A stretch of DNA of 64,000 bases from Promicromonospora iranensis. GTDB taxonomy: Bacteria > Actinomycetota > Actinomycetes > Actinomycetales > Cellulomonadaceae. Location of the stretch: positions 310,001 through 374,000 of the forward strand of contig NZ_JAJQMN010000002.1 of NCBI RefSeq assembly GCF_028994775.1, read 5' to 3'. This document shows positions 42,759 to 50,626 of this stretch, piece by piece. A program made the translations under genes and the position numbers. How positions within the stretch are numbered: position 1 is the stretch's first letter; every line of letters starts with the position of its first letter. Below the pieces are notes generated by a model. It saw nothing but the letters and a program-made list of their open reading frames with translations. It ran no database searches and had not been told where the DNA came from.

Positions 42759-44300
42759 ATGGATGCCCTGCATGAGCGGACCGCCGTCGAGCTCCGCGAC
42801 CTCCTCGCCGCCGGAGAGCTCACGCCCGCCGAGGTCACCGACCATTTCCTCGAGCGGGTGGAGCGGCTGAACCCCACCGTCGGCGCCTTCGCCACGGTCA
42901 CCCCGGAGCTCGCCCGGGAGCGGGCCGCGGCGCTCCAGCGGGACGGCGTCAGGGCTGCCGGCGCCGTGTCGGGCCCGGACGGGCGACGCGACGGCGCCTT
43001 CCCGGCGTCGGGCAGCCTGTGGGGCCTGCCCACCGGGGACAAGGACCTGTGGAACCGTGCGGGGGTGCCGACCGGGTTCGGGTCCCGCGCGTTCGCGGAC
43101 CTGCCGCCGGCGCAGGAGAGCGACTCGATCGTCCAGATCCTCGACGCCGCGGGCATCGTCAGCCTCGGCAAGACCGCCGCGCCCGAGCTGGGCTTCCCCG
43201 CCTACACCGAGCCCGTCGGCGCCCCGCCTGCCCGCACGCCCTGGGACCTGACCCGGGGTGCGGGGGGGTCGAGCGGCGGAGCGGCCGCGGCCGTGGCGGC
43301 GGGCATGGTGCCGTTCGCCCCCGGGTCCGACGGCGGGGGCTCGGTCCGCATCCCGGCCGCGGCCTGCGGCGTCGTCGGGCTCAAGCCGACGCGCGGGCTG
43401 CTCCCCGCGGGCAGCGGCGTCGACTCGCTGGGCGGGCTGGTCGTGAACGGGCCGATCGCCCGCACGGTCGCCGACACGGCCCTCCTGCTGGAGGCGATGC
43501 TCCCGCGCCGCGCCGGGGGCGACGTCGCGCACCCGTTCTCCCTGCGCGCGCCGTCGTACGAGGCGGGGGCCTACCTGACGGCGGCCCAGCACGCCACGCT
43601 CCCGGCCCGGCGCCCCGGGGAGCCGGGGCCGGCCGGCGGCATCGCGCGGATCGGGGTGACCACCTCGTCGGCGTGGGACTCGTTCTACGCCATCACCGTG
43701 TCACCCGAGGCCCGGGCCGCGCTGGACGCGGGCGTGCAGGCCCTGTCCGGGCTCGGGCACGAGGTCGAGGAGACGGTCCTGGCCGAGGCGCCCGAGTACG
43801 CCCCGGCGTTCCGCACCCTGTGGATGGGCGGCGCCTCGGCGGTACCCATCGACGACGTGGAGACGCTCGGCAAGCTGGAGCCGTTGACGCAGTGGCTGAT
43901 CCGGTCGGGCCGGGAGGTGCCCGCGCGGCAGCTCGCCGAGGCCGTCCGCACGCTCAGCGACTACGAGCGCTCGCTCGTCGCGCAGGTCGGCGTGTACGAC
44001 GCCGTGGTGACGCCCGCGCTGGCGCTCACGCCCCGGCCCATCGGTTGGTACGACGCCGCGAACCCCGAGCGGAACTTCGAGCAGCAGTGCCAGTACACGC
44101 CGTTCACATCGATGCTCAACGTCGCGGGGCTGCCCGCGATCACCGTTCCGACGCACTGGACCGAACCGACGGTCGAGGCGCCCGCCGGGCTGCCGATGGG
44201 CGTGCAGATCATCGGCCGGCCCGGCGGCGAGCTCACGCTGCTGGCGCTGGCGGCGCAGCTGGAGGCGGCGCTGCCGCGGCCCCGCGCATTCCCGCTCTGA
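42759..44300 (+). CDS. amidase (amidase signature family)
   Basis: 513 residues. The Ser-cisSer-Lys triad is visible: Lys in VSLGKTAAPELGF, and the Ser pair in TRGAGGSSGGAAAAVAAGM and FAPGSDGGGSVRIPAAACGVVGLKPTRG. The C-terminus (NVAGLPAITVPTHWTE, PMGVQIIGRPGGELTLLALAAQLE) is typical. It hydrolyses an amide; candidates range from indoleacetamide to 6-aminohexanoate dimer. It is not a GatA, as gatC/gatB are absent. ATG 42759 has no strong ribosome-binding site. Confidence 0.92.
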   Translation: MDALHERTAVELRDLLAAGELTPAEVTDHFLERVERLNPTVGAFATVTPELARERAAALQRDGVRAAGAVSGPDGRRDGAFPASGSLWGLPTGDKDLWNRAGVPTGFGSRAFADLPPAQESDSIVQILDAAGIVSLGKTAAPELGFPAYTEPVGAPPARTPWDLTRGAGGSSGGAAAAVAAGMVPFAPGSDGGGSVRIPAAACGVVGLKPTRGLLPAGSGVDSLGGLVVNGPIARTVADTALLLEAMLPRRAGGDVAHPFSLRAPSYEAGAYLTAAQHATLPARRPGEPGPAGGIARIGVTTSSAWDSFYAITVSPEARAALDAGVQALSGLGHEVEETVLAEAPEYAPAFRTLWMGGASAVPIDDVETLGKLEPLTQWLIRSGREVPARQLAEAVRTLSDYERSLVAQVGVYDAVVTPALALTPRPIGWYDAANPERNFEQQCQYTPFTSMLNVAGLPAITVPTHWTEPTVEAPAGLPMGVQIIGRPGGELTLLALAAQLEAALPRPRAFPL

Positions 44301-44311
44301 CAGAGCGTCGG

Positions 44312-44347
44312 TGGTCGAGCTTGCCGGCGTCTCGACAAGCTCGACCA
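44312..44347. repeat. dispersed palindrome family copy between convergent genes
   Basis: Perfect 12-bp arms TGGTCGAGCTTG (44312-44323) and CAAGCTCGACCA (44336-44347). Two further GGCTCGACCA half-sites follow before 44395. It sits between the amidase and class V aminotransferase stops. Confidence 0.8.
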
Positions 44348-44395
44348 GCGGGGTGTGGCTCGACCACGGTGGAGGGCTCGACCAACGGCGGAGGG

Positions 44396-45814
44396 TCAGT
44401 CCTCGTCCGGGAGGCAGCCGAAGTTCTCGTCGAAGCCCAGCGCCGCGGTCGCCAGGAGACCCGCGAGGCCGGAACCCTCCGGGACGGGACGCGGGTCGTC
44501 GGTCACGACCCACAGCCCGTCGACGACGTCGTACCCGGCCTGCGGTCCCTCCGTCACGAGCCGGCCGACGGCGGCGACGAGCCGCTCCACCTCTTCGCCG
44601 GCGGTGCCGACGCCCACCGAGGCGCGCACCGCGCCGGCGTCGAACCCGAGGCGGCCGAGCAGCGGGTGGGCGCAGAAGCGGCCGTCCCGCACGCCGATCC
44701 CGTGCTCCGCGGACAGGTACGCGGCGACGAGGCCCGGGTCGTAGCCGGCCACCGTGAAGGTCACGACGCCGACGGGGTCGACGGCGTCCGCCCACACCCG
44801 CACCACCTCGACGCGGTCGATCGCCTCCAGCCCCGACACGAGCCGACGGCGGAGCGTGTTCTCGTGCGCCGCGACGTCGGCGGGGGCGAGCGCGGCGAGC
44901 TCCTCGCACGCCGCCGCGAGCGCCACGGCGCCGATGACGTTGGGCGATCCGGCCTCGTGCCGGGCGGGGCCCTCGTGCCACTCGGTGCCCGCGACGCGCA
45001 CGCGCCGCACGGCGCCACCGCCCGCGAGGTACGGCGTGCCCGCGTCGAGCCAGTCGCGGCGGCCCACCAGGGCGCCCGCACCGAACGGGGCGTAGGTCTT
45101 GTGGCCGGAGAAGGCGAGGTAGTCGACGCCGGTGGTCTCGAGCGAGATGCGACGGTGGGGCACGAGCTGGGCACCGTCGAGGACCACCCGTGCGCCGAAC
45201 TCGTGGGCGATCGCGACGATCTCGTCGACGGGGAGCGACTCCCCTGTCACGTTGGAGGCGCCGGTGAGGGCGAGGAGTGCGAACGGGCGGTCGGCGGCGC
45301 CGTCGGCCAGCTCCGCACGAATCTGCGCGAGCGTCTCGGCCACGGTGGAGCCGCCGGTCAGCACCGTCGCGTCCGTGCCACGCTGCCAGGGCAGCAGGTT
45401 GGCGTGGTGCTCGACGTCGAGGACGAGCACGCGGCCCGGCCGGCCGTCGGCCTGGGCGGGGACGCAGCCGGCGAGCAGGTTCAGGGAGTCGGTGGTGTTG
45501 CGCGTGATGATCGTGAGGTCGTCGTCGCGGGCGCCGACGAACGCGCCGATGGTGCGCCGTGCCGTCTCGTAGAGCGCGGTGCTCACCTGGGAGAGGTATC
45601 CGGCGCCGCGGTGCACGCTGGCGTACAGGGGCAGCACCTGGGTGACGCGGTCGGCGACCGCCTGCAGCGCCGGGGCCGACGCGGCGACGTCGAGGTTGGC
45701 GTACGGCACGCGGGTGCCGTCCACGAGCGGAACGAGCGTCTCGCCGCCGACCACGGGGCGCAGCGGGGCGACGTCGGCCACTGCGGCGTCTCGGGCGAGG
45801 GTGGTTGCTGACAT
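44396..45814 (-). CDS. class V aminotransferase (cysteine desulfurase/SufS-like) under a SAM riboswitch
   Basis: 472 residues from ATG 45814, with GAGGACGTC just upstream. PLP-fold signatures: YANLDVAASAPALQAVADRV, YASVHRGAGYLSQVSTALYE, IITRNTTDSLNLLAG, HHANLLPWQR, VVLDGAQLVPHRRIS, and the PLP Lys in YLAFSGHKTYAPFGAGALVGR (near residue 238). The C-terminal 70 residues (PEGSGLAGLLATAAL... NFGCLPDED) are an extension beyond ordinary SufS. The SAM riboswitch upstream suggests sulfur or methionine metabolism, such as cysteine or selenocysteine desulfuration. No suf cluster is adjacent. Confidence 0.9.
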   Translation of the reverse strand: MSATTLARDAAVADVAPLRPVVGGETLVPLVDGTRVPYANLDVAASAPALQAVADRVTQVLPLYASVHRGAGYLSQVSTALYETARRTIGAFVGARDDDLTIITRNTTDSLNLLAGCVPAQADGRPGRVLVLDVEHHANLLPWQRGTDATVLTGGSTVAETLAQIRAELADGAADRPFALLALTGASNVTGESLPVDEIVAIAHEFGARVVLDGAQLVPHRRISLETTGVDYLAFSGHKTYAPFGAGALVGRRDWLDAGTPYLAGGGAVRRVRVAGTEWHEGPARHEAGSPNVIGAVALAAACEELAALAPADVAAHENTLRRRLVSGLEAIDRVEVVRVWADAVDPVGVVTFTVAGYDPGLVAAYLSAEHGIGVRDGRFCAHPLLGRLGFDAGAVRASVGVGTAGEEVERLVAAVGRLVTEGPQAGYDVVDGLWVVTDDPRPVPEGSGLAGLLATAALGFDENFGCLPDED

Positions 45815-45878
45815 GACGTCCTCCAGCACAGTCCTGGGGGAGGCTCCCCCGCGCTTGCCACGCGCGGCTGCGCGCGGC

Positions 45879-45961
45879 CAGGTCGTCACCCGGGGCACCC
45901 CACCGCGGTAGGAGGGTTGCCGACCAGCGAGCCGGGGCTTGATGCTGGCACTCATGACCTG
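45879..45961 (-). ncRNA. SAM riboswitch (SAM-IV / SAM-I-IV type)
   Basis: On the minus strand, closing stem CAGGTC (45961-45956) pairs with GACCTG (45884-45879). Inside are the conserved actinobacterial blocks CATGAGTGCCAGC, GGTCGGCAACCC, CGCGGTGGGGTGCC and CCGGGTGACGACC. A GGGGGAG/CTCCCCC hairpin and the GGAGG ribosome-binding site follow before the aminotransferase start, so control is probably at translation or termination. The open frame running through this RNA (MSASIKPRLAGRQPS...) is not protein. Confidence 0.9.
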
Positions 45962-46082
45962 ACGTCATCCTGTGCTGCGCCAAAACCCCTGTCAACGCTC
46001 GTCTCAGATGCTGGTCTCATGATCTGGTCGTCGCGCGCGCGCCGAGATCCGCTACGGCGCATGTCGCAGCCCTGGAGTTCCG

Positions 46083-46122
46083 TTGGTTCGGAACGATCCG
46101 AACAATACGGTACGTTGGTCGG
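46083..46122 (+). promoter_or_regulatory. promoter with MarR-type operator in its spacer
   Basis: TTGGTT (46083-46088) and TACGGT (46106-46111) form -35/-10 boxes 17 bp apart. GTTCGGA (46086-46092) and TCCGAAC (46097-46103), a 7-bp inverted repeat with a 4-nt gap, sits between and over them. The start codon is only 11 nt after the -10 box, so the mRNA may be leaderless. Confidence 0.65.
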
Positions 46123-46569
46123 ATGAGCGCCATCGAGGACTTCACCGAGGAGGCCGGGCTCTTCTACGAGCGGCTCGGCCTGAGCCGTACGGCGGGCCGC
46201 GTCGTCGGGCACCTGCTCGCATCCGACGACGACGGCGCGGACGCCCCCGGTCTGTGCGAACAGCTCTCCGTCGCCAAGAGCAGCATGAGCGTGGCCCTGC
46301 GCCAGCTCGACCAGGCGGGCATGATCGAGCGGTTCCGGCGCCGCGGCGAACGGCGCGATCGGTACCGCCTCACCGAGGACGTGTTCGGCAGGGCCTTCCG
46401 GGCCAAGATGGCGGAGTTCGACGCGTTCCAGGAGCTCGCGGCGCACGGTCTCGCCGCGGTGGGTGACGACCCCCGCCGCCGTCAGCGGCTCGAGAACATG
46501 CGCGACATGTACGCCTTCATGGCCGAGCGGTTCCCCGCACTCCTGGACGAGTGGGAGGCCACGCGATGA
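46123..46569 (+). CDS. MarR/GbsR-family transcriptional regulator
   Basis: 148 residues. Winged helix-turn-helix: LSRTAGRVVGHLLASDDDGADAPGLCEQLSVAKSSMSVALRQLDQAGM then IERFRRRGERRDRYRLTEDVF. The C-terminal helices (MRDMYAFMAERFPALLDEWEATR) dimerise. It probably represses its own operon through the 7-7 palindrome in the promoter. Its stop overlaps the start of the glycosyltransferase gene (ATGA), so both are made together. Confidence 0.92.
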   Translation: MSAIEDFTEEAGLFYERLGLSRTAGRVVGHLLASDDDGADAPGLCEQLSVAKSSMSVALRQLDQAGMIERFRRRGERRDRYRLTEDVFGRAFRAKMAEFDAFQELAAHGLAAVGDDPRRRQRLENMRDMYAFMAERFPALLDEWEATR

Positions 46570-47780
46570 GGGTCCTCCTGGTCACGACGGGCAGCCGGGG
46601 CGACGTCGAACCGTTCGCCGCGCTCGGGTTCGAGCTCGCCCGGGCAGGTCACGAGCCGCTGCTGGCCGCACCGCGCCGGCTGACCGAGGACGCCGCGGCC
46701 CGCGGGCTCCCGGTCGCACCGCTCGACGACGGCATCTTCGCCCTCCAGGAGGAGGTGGCGGGAAAGGGCACCCGGGCGTCGCTCACGGCTGCCCGGTCGG
46801 CGCTGCCCCTGCTGCGCCGCTGGCTCGACGACCTGGCCACCCTGCGGGACCGCGACGCGGACGTGGTGGTCTACGCCCCCAAGTCGCTCGGCGCGACCCA
46901 TCTCGCGGACCTGCTCGGGGTGCCGTCGATCGCCGCGCTACCCGTCCCGCTGTTCACGCCGACGGCGCGGTTCCCGTCACCCCTCAGCCCGGTACGGCCA
47001 CCGCGGTTCCTCAACCGGGCGAGCTGGCGGCTGGCCGGCGTCGTCGAGGCGCCGTACCGGCGCATGGTCCGCACCTGGCGGTCCGAGGTGCTCGGCCTGG
47101 CCGGCCCGATGCCGGGGCTCACCGAACGCGTGGCCCGCGACGGCGTCCTGCACGCGTGGAGCCCGCACCTGCTGCCAGCGCCGGACGACTGGTCCGCGGA
47201 CCTCGCGCCCACCGGGTTCTGGAGCCTGCCGCCGGACCGCGCCTGGACGCCGCCCGCCGCGCTGGACCGGTTCCTCGACGCGGGGGAGCCGCCGGTGTAC
47301 GTCGGGTTCGGCAGCATGCTCGCCAAGGATCCGGAGGCCTTCACACGCGCGGTGCTCGACGGCCTGCACCGTTCGGGGCGCCGCGCGATCCTGGCGACCG
47401 GCTGGGGCGCGCTCCGGCCGACGCACGTGCCGGACAGCGTCCACGTGCTCGACCAGGCGCCGCACGCCCTCCTGCTGCCGCGCACCGCCGTCGCCGTGCA
47501 CCACGGGGGTGTCGGCACCGTCGCCGCAGCCCTGCGGGCCGGGGTACCGCAGGTGGTCAAGCCGTTCCTGGGGGACCAGCCGTTCTGGGCACGGCGGGTG
47601 CACGAGATCGGCGTCGCGGCCCCGCCGCTGACCGGCGGACTCACCGGCGACCGGCTGGCGGCGGCGATCGACGACGCGGCGTCGAGGGCGGACGCGGCGC
47701 GCGCGACGGCGGCGCGGGTCGGCGAGGAGGACGGCGCGTCCGCTGCCGTCGCACGCATCGAACGGGTCGCCGCGGGCTGA
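46566..47780 (+). CDS. GT1-family (UGT/MGT-like) glycosyltransferase
   Basis: 404 residues. GT-B fold: MRVLLVTTGSRGDVEPFAALGFELARAGHEP at the start, GFGSMLAKDPEAF in the middle, and the donor-binding region PHALLLPRTAVAVHHGGVGTVAAALRAGVPQVVKPFLGDQPFWARRV near residues 300-350. It transfers a sugar to a lipophilic acceptor such as a sterol, macrolide or glycopeptide. Similar MarR-coupled genes often inactivate antibiotics, which fits the regulator upstream, but that is inference. Confidence 0.92.
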   Translation: MRVLLVTTGSRGDVEPFAALGFELARAGHEPLLAAPRRLTEDAAARGLPVAPLDDGIFALQEEVAGKGTRASLTAARSALPLLRRWLDDLATLRDRDADVVVYAPKSLGATHLADLLGVPSIAALPVPLFTPTARFPSPLSPVRPPRFLNRASWRLAGVVEAPYRRMVRTWRSEVLGLAGPMPGLTERVARDGVLHAWSPHLLPAPDDWSADLAPTGFWSLPPDRAWTPPAALDRFLDAGEPPVYVGFGSMLAKDPEAFTRAVLDGLHRSGRRAILATGWGALRPTHVPDSVHVLDQAPHALLLPRTAVAVHHGGVGTVAAALRAGVPQVVKPFLGDQPFWARRVHEIGVAAPPLTGGLTGDRLAAAIDDAASRADAARATAARVGEEDGASAAVARIERVAAG

Positions 47781-47786
47781 CGCCGG

Positions 47787-48650
47787 TCAGCCGCGCTCCT
47801 CCGCGTCGGCCAGCGCGGCGATCCGGCGGGCGTCGGCGCGGTACATGGCGGCGTGCTCGCGCAGCTCGGCCGGGCCGCCGTCGTCCGCCCGGGCCACGGA
47901 CCAGCCGGCCAGGTCGCCCAGCTTGCCGACCATGGCGCGCAGCACCTCCACACGGCGGAACGGCGACCCGTACGCCGCCGTCAGGGTGTCGAGCCGGGCC
48001 ATCGGTTCCAGGTGCCCGACGTCGTAGCCGACCCCCGCGAAGGCGTCGCCGGAGAACGGCGCGATCCGGTAGGCGAGGTACGCCAGGTCGAGGACGCGCG
48101 GGCCGGGCGAGGCCGTGTCGAGGTCGATCAGGCCGACGAGGCGGCCGTCGCGGAAGACCATGTTGTAGGGCGCAGCGTCGTTGTGGCAGATCACCTCGGC
48201 GGGTTCCGTCGCGGGGACGCGCCACGCGGCGTCGGACCGGTCGAACCCCGCGGTCGCGTCGTGGAAGCCCCGCAGGAGGCGACCCGCTTCGACCAGGACG
48301 TCCTCGGACCAGAGCCAGGTCGGCGCCGGCCAGCCGGGGACGTCGCCGGGGAGGTACGAGACGATCTCCCGCCCCCGGTCGTCGACCCCGAGGGGTTCGG
48401 GGACCTCGGTCATCCCCGCGGCCCGGACGTGGGCGAGCAGCCGCTGGATCGTGGGCGTCCAGGGACCGGCCGCGCGATGCACCGTGTCGCCGACCCGCAC
48501 GACGCCGGTGGTGTTGCCGCCGGTCAGCACCTGCTCGTGGCCGGCTTCGCCCGCGGCGTCGTGCGCGGCGTCGTCCGCCGCCTTGTCCACAGCCTTGTCC
48601 ACAGGGCTGTCCACAACGTTGTCCACAGACTTGCCCACCATCTCGTCCAT
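47787..48650 (-). CDS. aminoglycoside phosphotransferase (APH)-family kinase
   Basis: 287 residues from ATG 48650. The kinase-like fold shows TVHRAAGPWTPTIQRLLAHV, VSYLPGDVPGWPAP, the catalytic loop EVICHNDAAPYNMVF and the metal-binding LIDLDTASPGPRVLDLAYLAY. The substrate may be an antibiotic, a sugar or choline; a true resistance role is not shown. The first 30 residues (VGKSVDNVVDSPVDKAVDKAADD) are a repeated VDxx peptide encoded by a 12-bp-period DNA array, not part of the APH fold. It converges with the glycosyltransferase 6 bp away. Confidence 0.88.
   Translation of the reverse strand: MDEMVGKSVDNVVDSPVDKAVDKAADDAAHDAAGEAGHEQVLTGGNTTGVVRVGDTVHRAAGPWTPTIQRLLAHVRAAGMTEVPEPLGVDDRGREIVSYLPGDVPGWPAPTWLWSEDVLVEAGRLLRGFHDATAGFDRSDAAWRVPATEPAEVICHNDAAPYNMVFRDGRLVGLIDLDTASPGPRVLDLAYLAYRIAPFSGDAFAGVGYDVGHLEPMARLDTLTAAYGSPFRRVEVLRAMVGKLGDLAGWSVARADDGGPAELREHAAMYRADARRIAALADAEERG
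48583..48639. repeat. five-unit 12-bp tandem array of DnaA-box-like 9-mers
   Basis: Units TTGTCCACA (48583-48591, 48595-48603, 48619-48627), CTGTCCACA (48607-48615) and TTGCCCACC (48631-48639), each separated by 3 bp. TTGTCCACA is the DnaA-box consensus known from Streptomyces and mycobacteria. The array lies within the first 25 codons of the kinase gene. Confidence 0.75.
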
Positions 48651-48727
48651 CCCGGAGACATTAGCCCCGACCGCGGAGCGAGACGGCATCCCACCCACCG
48701 GACGTCGTGTCGTACGATCACGAGCGA

Positions 48728-48842
48728 CCATCCCGAGCGGCCGAGTGACGTGGCACGACGACGCCGCAGCAACCCAGCGTTCCCGCCCCTGTCGACCTGG
48801 CAGGGCGAGGACGGACGAGGGTGCTACCGCCACGACCGATGG
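48728..48842 (+). ncRNA. SAM-I (S-box) riboswitch
   Basis: Closing stem CCATC (48728-48732) with GATGG (48838-48842). Between them are the S-box blocks CCGAGCGGCCGAGTGACGTGGC, shortened here to the conserved CGAGTGACGTGGC, then GACGCCGCAGCAACCC and GGGTGCTACCGCC. The 3' strand of the closing stem runs into the GGAGGAG ribosome-binding site of the rhodanese gene, so binding of SAM would hide it: translational control. Confidence 0.88.
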
Positions 48843-48850
48843 AGGAGCAC

Positions 48851-49300
48851 ATGAGCGTCCCCGCGCACATCGAAGCCCGCCCCGCCGATGGCTACGCCGG
48901 CGACATCACACCCCAGCAGGCCTGGGACCTGCTCGCCGCCGACCCGGACGCCACCCTCGTGGACGTCCGCACCGAGGGCGAGTGGCGCGCGATCGGCGTC
49001 CCCAGCACGACATCCCTCGAGAAGCAGCCCGTGTTCAGCGAATGGGTGCGGGCCGGCGGCCGCCCCAACACCCAGTTCCTGGAGGAGCTCAAGGCCGCCG
49101 GCGTGACGGGCGGGCCGGTCGTCTTCCTGTGCCGCTCCGGCCAGCGCTCCATCGGCGCCGCGCGGCTCGCCACCGCGGCCGGCATCGCGCCGTCGTACAA
49201 CGTGCTGGAGGGTTTCGAGGGCGCACCGGGAGCCGACGGCGTCCGGGACCAGCAGGGCTGGAAGGTCGCCGGCCTCCCCTGGACGGACGGCGCGCAGTGA
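48851..49300 (+). CDS. rhodanese-like sulfurtransferase domain protein
   Basis: 149 residues from ATG 48851, which has GGAGGAG at ideal spacing. Single rhodanese domain: GDITPQQAWDLLAADPDATLVDVRTEGEWR and the active-site Cys in PVVFLCRSGQRSIGAARLA (near residue 93). It carries sulfur as a persulfide. The GTG of metZ overlaps its stop codon, so it may feed sulfide or guard O-succinylhomoserine sulfhydrylation; the pairing is common in actinobacteria. Confidence 0.93.
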   Translation: MSVPAHIEARPADGYAGDITPQQAWDLLAADPDATLVDVRTEGEWRAIGVPSTTSLEKQPVFSEWVRAGGRPNTQFLEELKAAGVTGGPVVFLCRSGQRSIGAARLATAAGIAPSYNVLEGFEGAPGADGVRDQQGWKVAGLPWTDGAQ

Positions 49301-50565
49301 CGGTCACCGGAGCGTTCCCGCCCGACGCGAACCCCGGCGGGTCCGGCCGCAAGCCGCTCCCCCGCGGCGTCCGCCCCGCGACCCTCGCCGTGCGCGGCGG
49401 ACACCAGCGCACCGAGTTCCAGGAGACGGGTGAGGCGCTCTTCCTCACCCAGGGCTACGTCTACGACACGGCGGCCGAGGCCGAGGCCGCGTTCGCCGGC
49501 GACATCGACCGGTTCGTCTACTCCCGCTACGGCAACCCGACCGTCCACACGTTCGAGGAGCGCCTACGCCTGCTGGAGGGTGCCGAGGCCTGCTACGCCA
49601 CGGCGACCGGGATGTCGGCGGTGTTCACGTCGTTGGCGGCGCTCGTGCGGTCCGGCTCCCGGATCGTGGCGGCCCGTGCCCTGTTCGGGTCCAGCGTGGT
49701 GATCTTCGAGGAGATCTTCAAGAAGTGGGGCGTGCGCACCGACTACGTGGACGGCCACGTGCTGTCCCAGTGGGAGGAGGCGCTCTCGACGCCCGCCGAC
49801 GTGGTGTTCTTCGAGACGCCCTCCAACCCGATGCAGGACATCGTGGACGTGCGCGCCGTCGTCGACCTCGCGCACGCCGCCGGGGCGACGGTCGTGCTCG
49901 ACAACGTCTTCGCGACCCCGTTGCTGCAGAAGCCGCTGGAGCTGGGGGCCGACGTCGTCGTCTACTCGGCGACCAAGCACATCGACGGCCAGGGCCGGGT
50001 GCTGGGCGGTGCCATCCTCGGCTCGTCCGAGTACGTCACCGGGCCGGTGCAGACGTTCATCCGCAACACCGGGCCGTCGCTGTCGCCGTTCAACGCGTGG
50101 ACGCTGCTCAAGGGTCTGGAGACGCTGCCGGTGCGGATCGCGGCGCAGGGCGCGGGTGCGCTCGCCGTCGCGAACGCCCTGGAGGCGCTCCCCGGGGTGG
50201 GCGCGGTGCGCTACCCGTTCCTCGACTCCCACCCGCAGGCCGACCTCGCTCGCGCCCAGATGAGCGGCGGCGGCACCGTCGTCACGTTCGACCTCGCGGT
50301 CCCGGAGGGTACCGACGTCGAGACCGCGAAGAAGCGGACCTTCGAGTTCCTCGACGCGCTCCAGGTGATCGACATCTCGAACAACCTCGGGGACGCGAAG
50401 TCGCTCATCACGCACCCCGCGACGACCACCCACCGCAAGCTCGGCGCGGCGGGCCGGGCGGCCGTCGGCATCACGGAGACGACGGTGCGCCTGTCGGTCG
50501 GCCTGGAGGACACGCGGGACCTCGTCGAGGACGTGGAACAGGCCCTCAACCAGACCGGGCGCTGA
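49297..50565 (+). CDS. metZ: O-succinylhomoserine sulfhydrylase
   Basis: 422 residues from GTG 49297. Cys/Met-metabolism PLP enzyme: THAVRGG-like start (PATLAVRGGHQRTEFQETGEALF), FVYSRYGNPTVHTFEERL, ATGMSAVFTSL, FFETPSNPMQDIVDV, and the PLP Lys in VVVYSATKHIDGQGRVLGGAI (near residue 226), followed by NTGPSLSPFNAWTLLKGLETL. The SATKHIDGQGRVLGG form is that of MetZ rather than MetB. It makes homocysteine from O-succinylhomoserine and sulfide. It is translationally coupled to the rhodanese gene and controlled by the SAM-I riboswitch. Confidence 0.95.
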   Translation: MTVTGAFPPDANPGGSGRKPLPRGVRPATLAVRGGHQRTEFQETGEALFLTQGYVYDTAAEAEAAFAGDIDRFVYSRYGNPTVHTFEERLRLLEGAEACYATATGMSAVFTSLAALVRSGSRIVAARALFGSSVVIFEEIFKKWGVRTDYVDGHVLSQWEEALSTPADVVFFETPSNPMQDIVDVRAVVDLAHAAGATVVLDNVFATPLLQKPLELGADVVVYSATKHIDGQGRVLGGAILGSSEYVTGPVQTFIRNTGPSLSPFNAWTLLKGLETLPVRIAAQGAGALAVANALEALPGVGAVRYPFLDSHPQADLARAQMSGGGTVVTFDLAVPEGTDVETAKKRTFEFLDALQVIDISNNLGDAKSLITHPATTTHRKLGAAGRAAVGITETTVRLSVGLEDTRDLVEDVEQALNQTGR

Positions 50566-50579
50566 GCCCCGGCTCGTCC

Positions 50580-50613
50580 CGACGGGCTCGACCACCGGTG
50601 GTCGGGCCCGTCG
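50580..50613. terminator. bidirectional terminator, dispersed palindrome family copy
   Basis: 17-bp arms CGACGGGCTCGACCACC (50580-50596) and GGTGGTCGGGCCCGTCG (50597-50613) with one wobble, between the convergent metZ and GH3 genes. Confidence 0.82.
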
Positions 50614-50626
50614 CGAACGGCCTTAC

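Noticed and set aside
45815-45955. N-terminal extension of the class V aminotransferase (MSASIKPRLAGRQPS...)
   Set aside because: The extension is the translated SAM riboswitch; ATG 45814 has its own ribosome-binding site.
48583-48639. Chromosomal origin of replication
   Set aside because: DnaA-like boxes are present, but dnaA, dnaN, gyr genes and an A/T-rich unwinding region are absent; the array is inside a coding region.
48181-50565. One 794-codon frame suggesting a fusion ahead of MetZ
   Set aside because: The upstream part is the shadow of the kinase, riboswitch and rhodanese gene; GTG 49297 overlaps the rhodanese stop in the normal coupled way.
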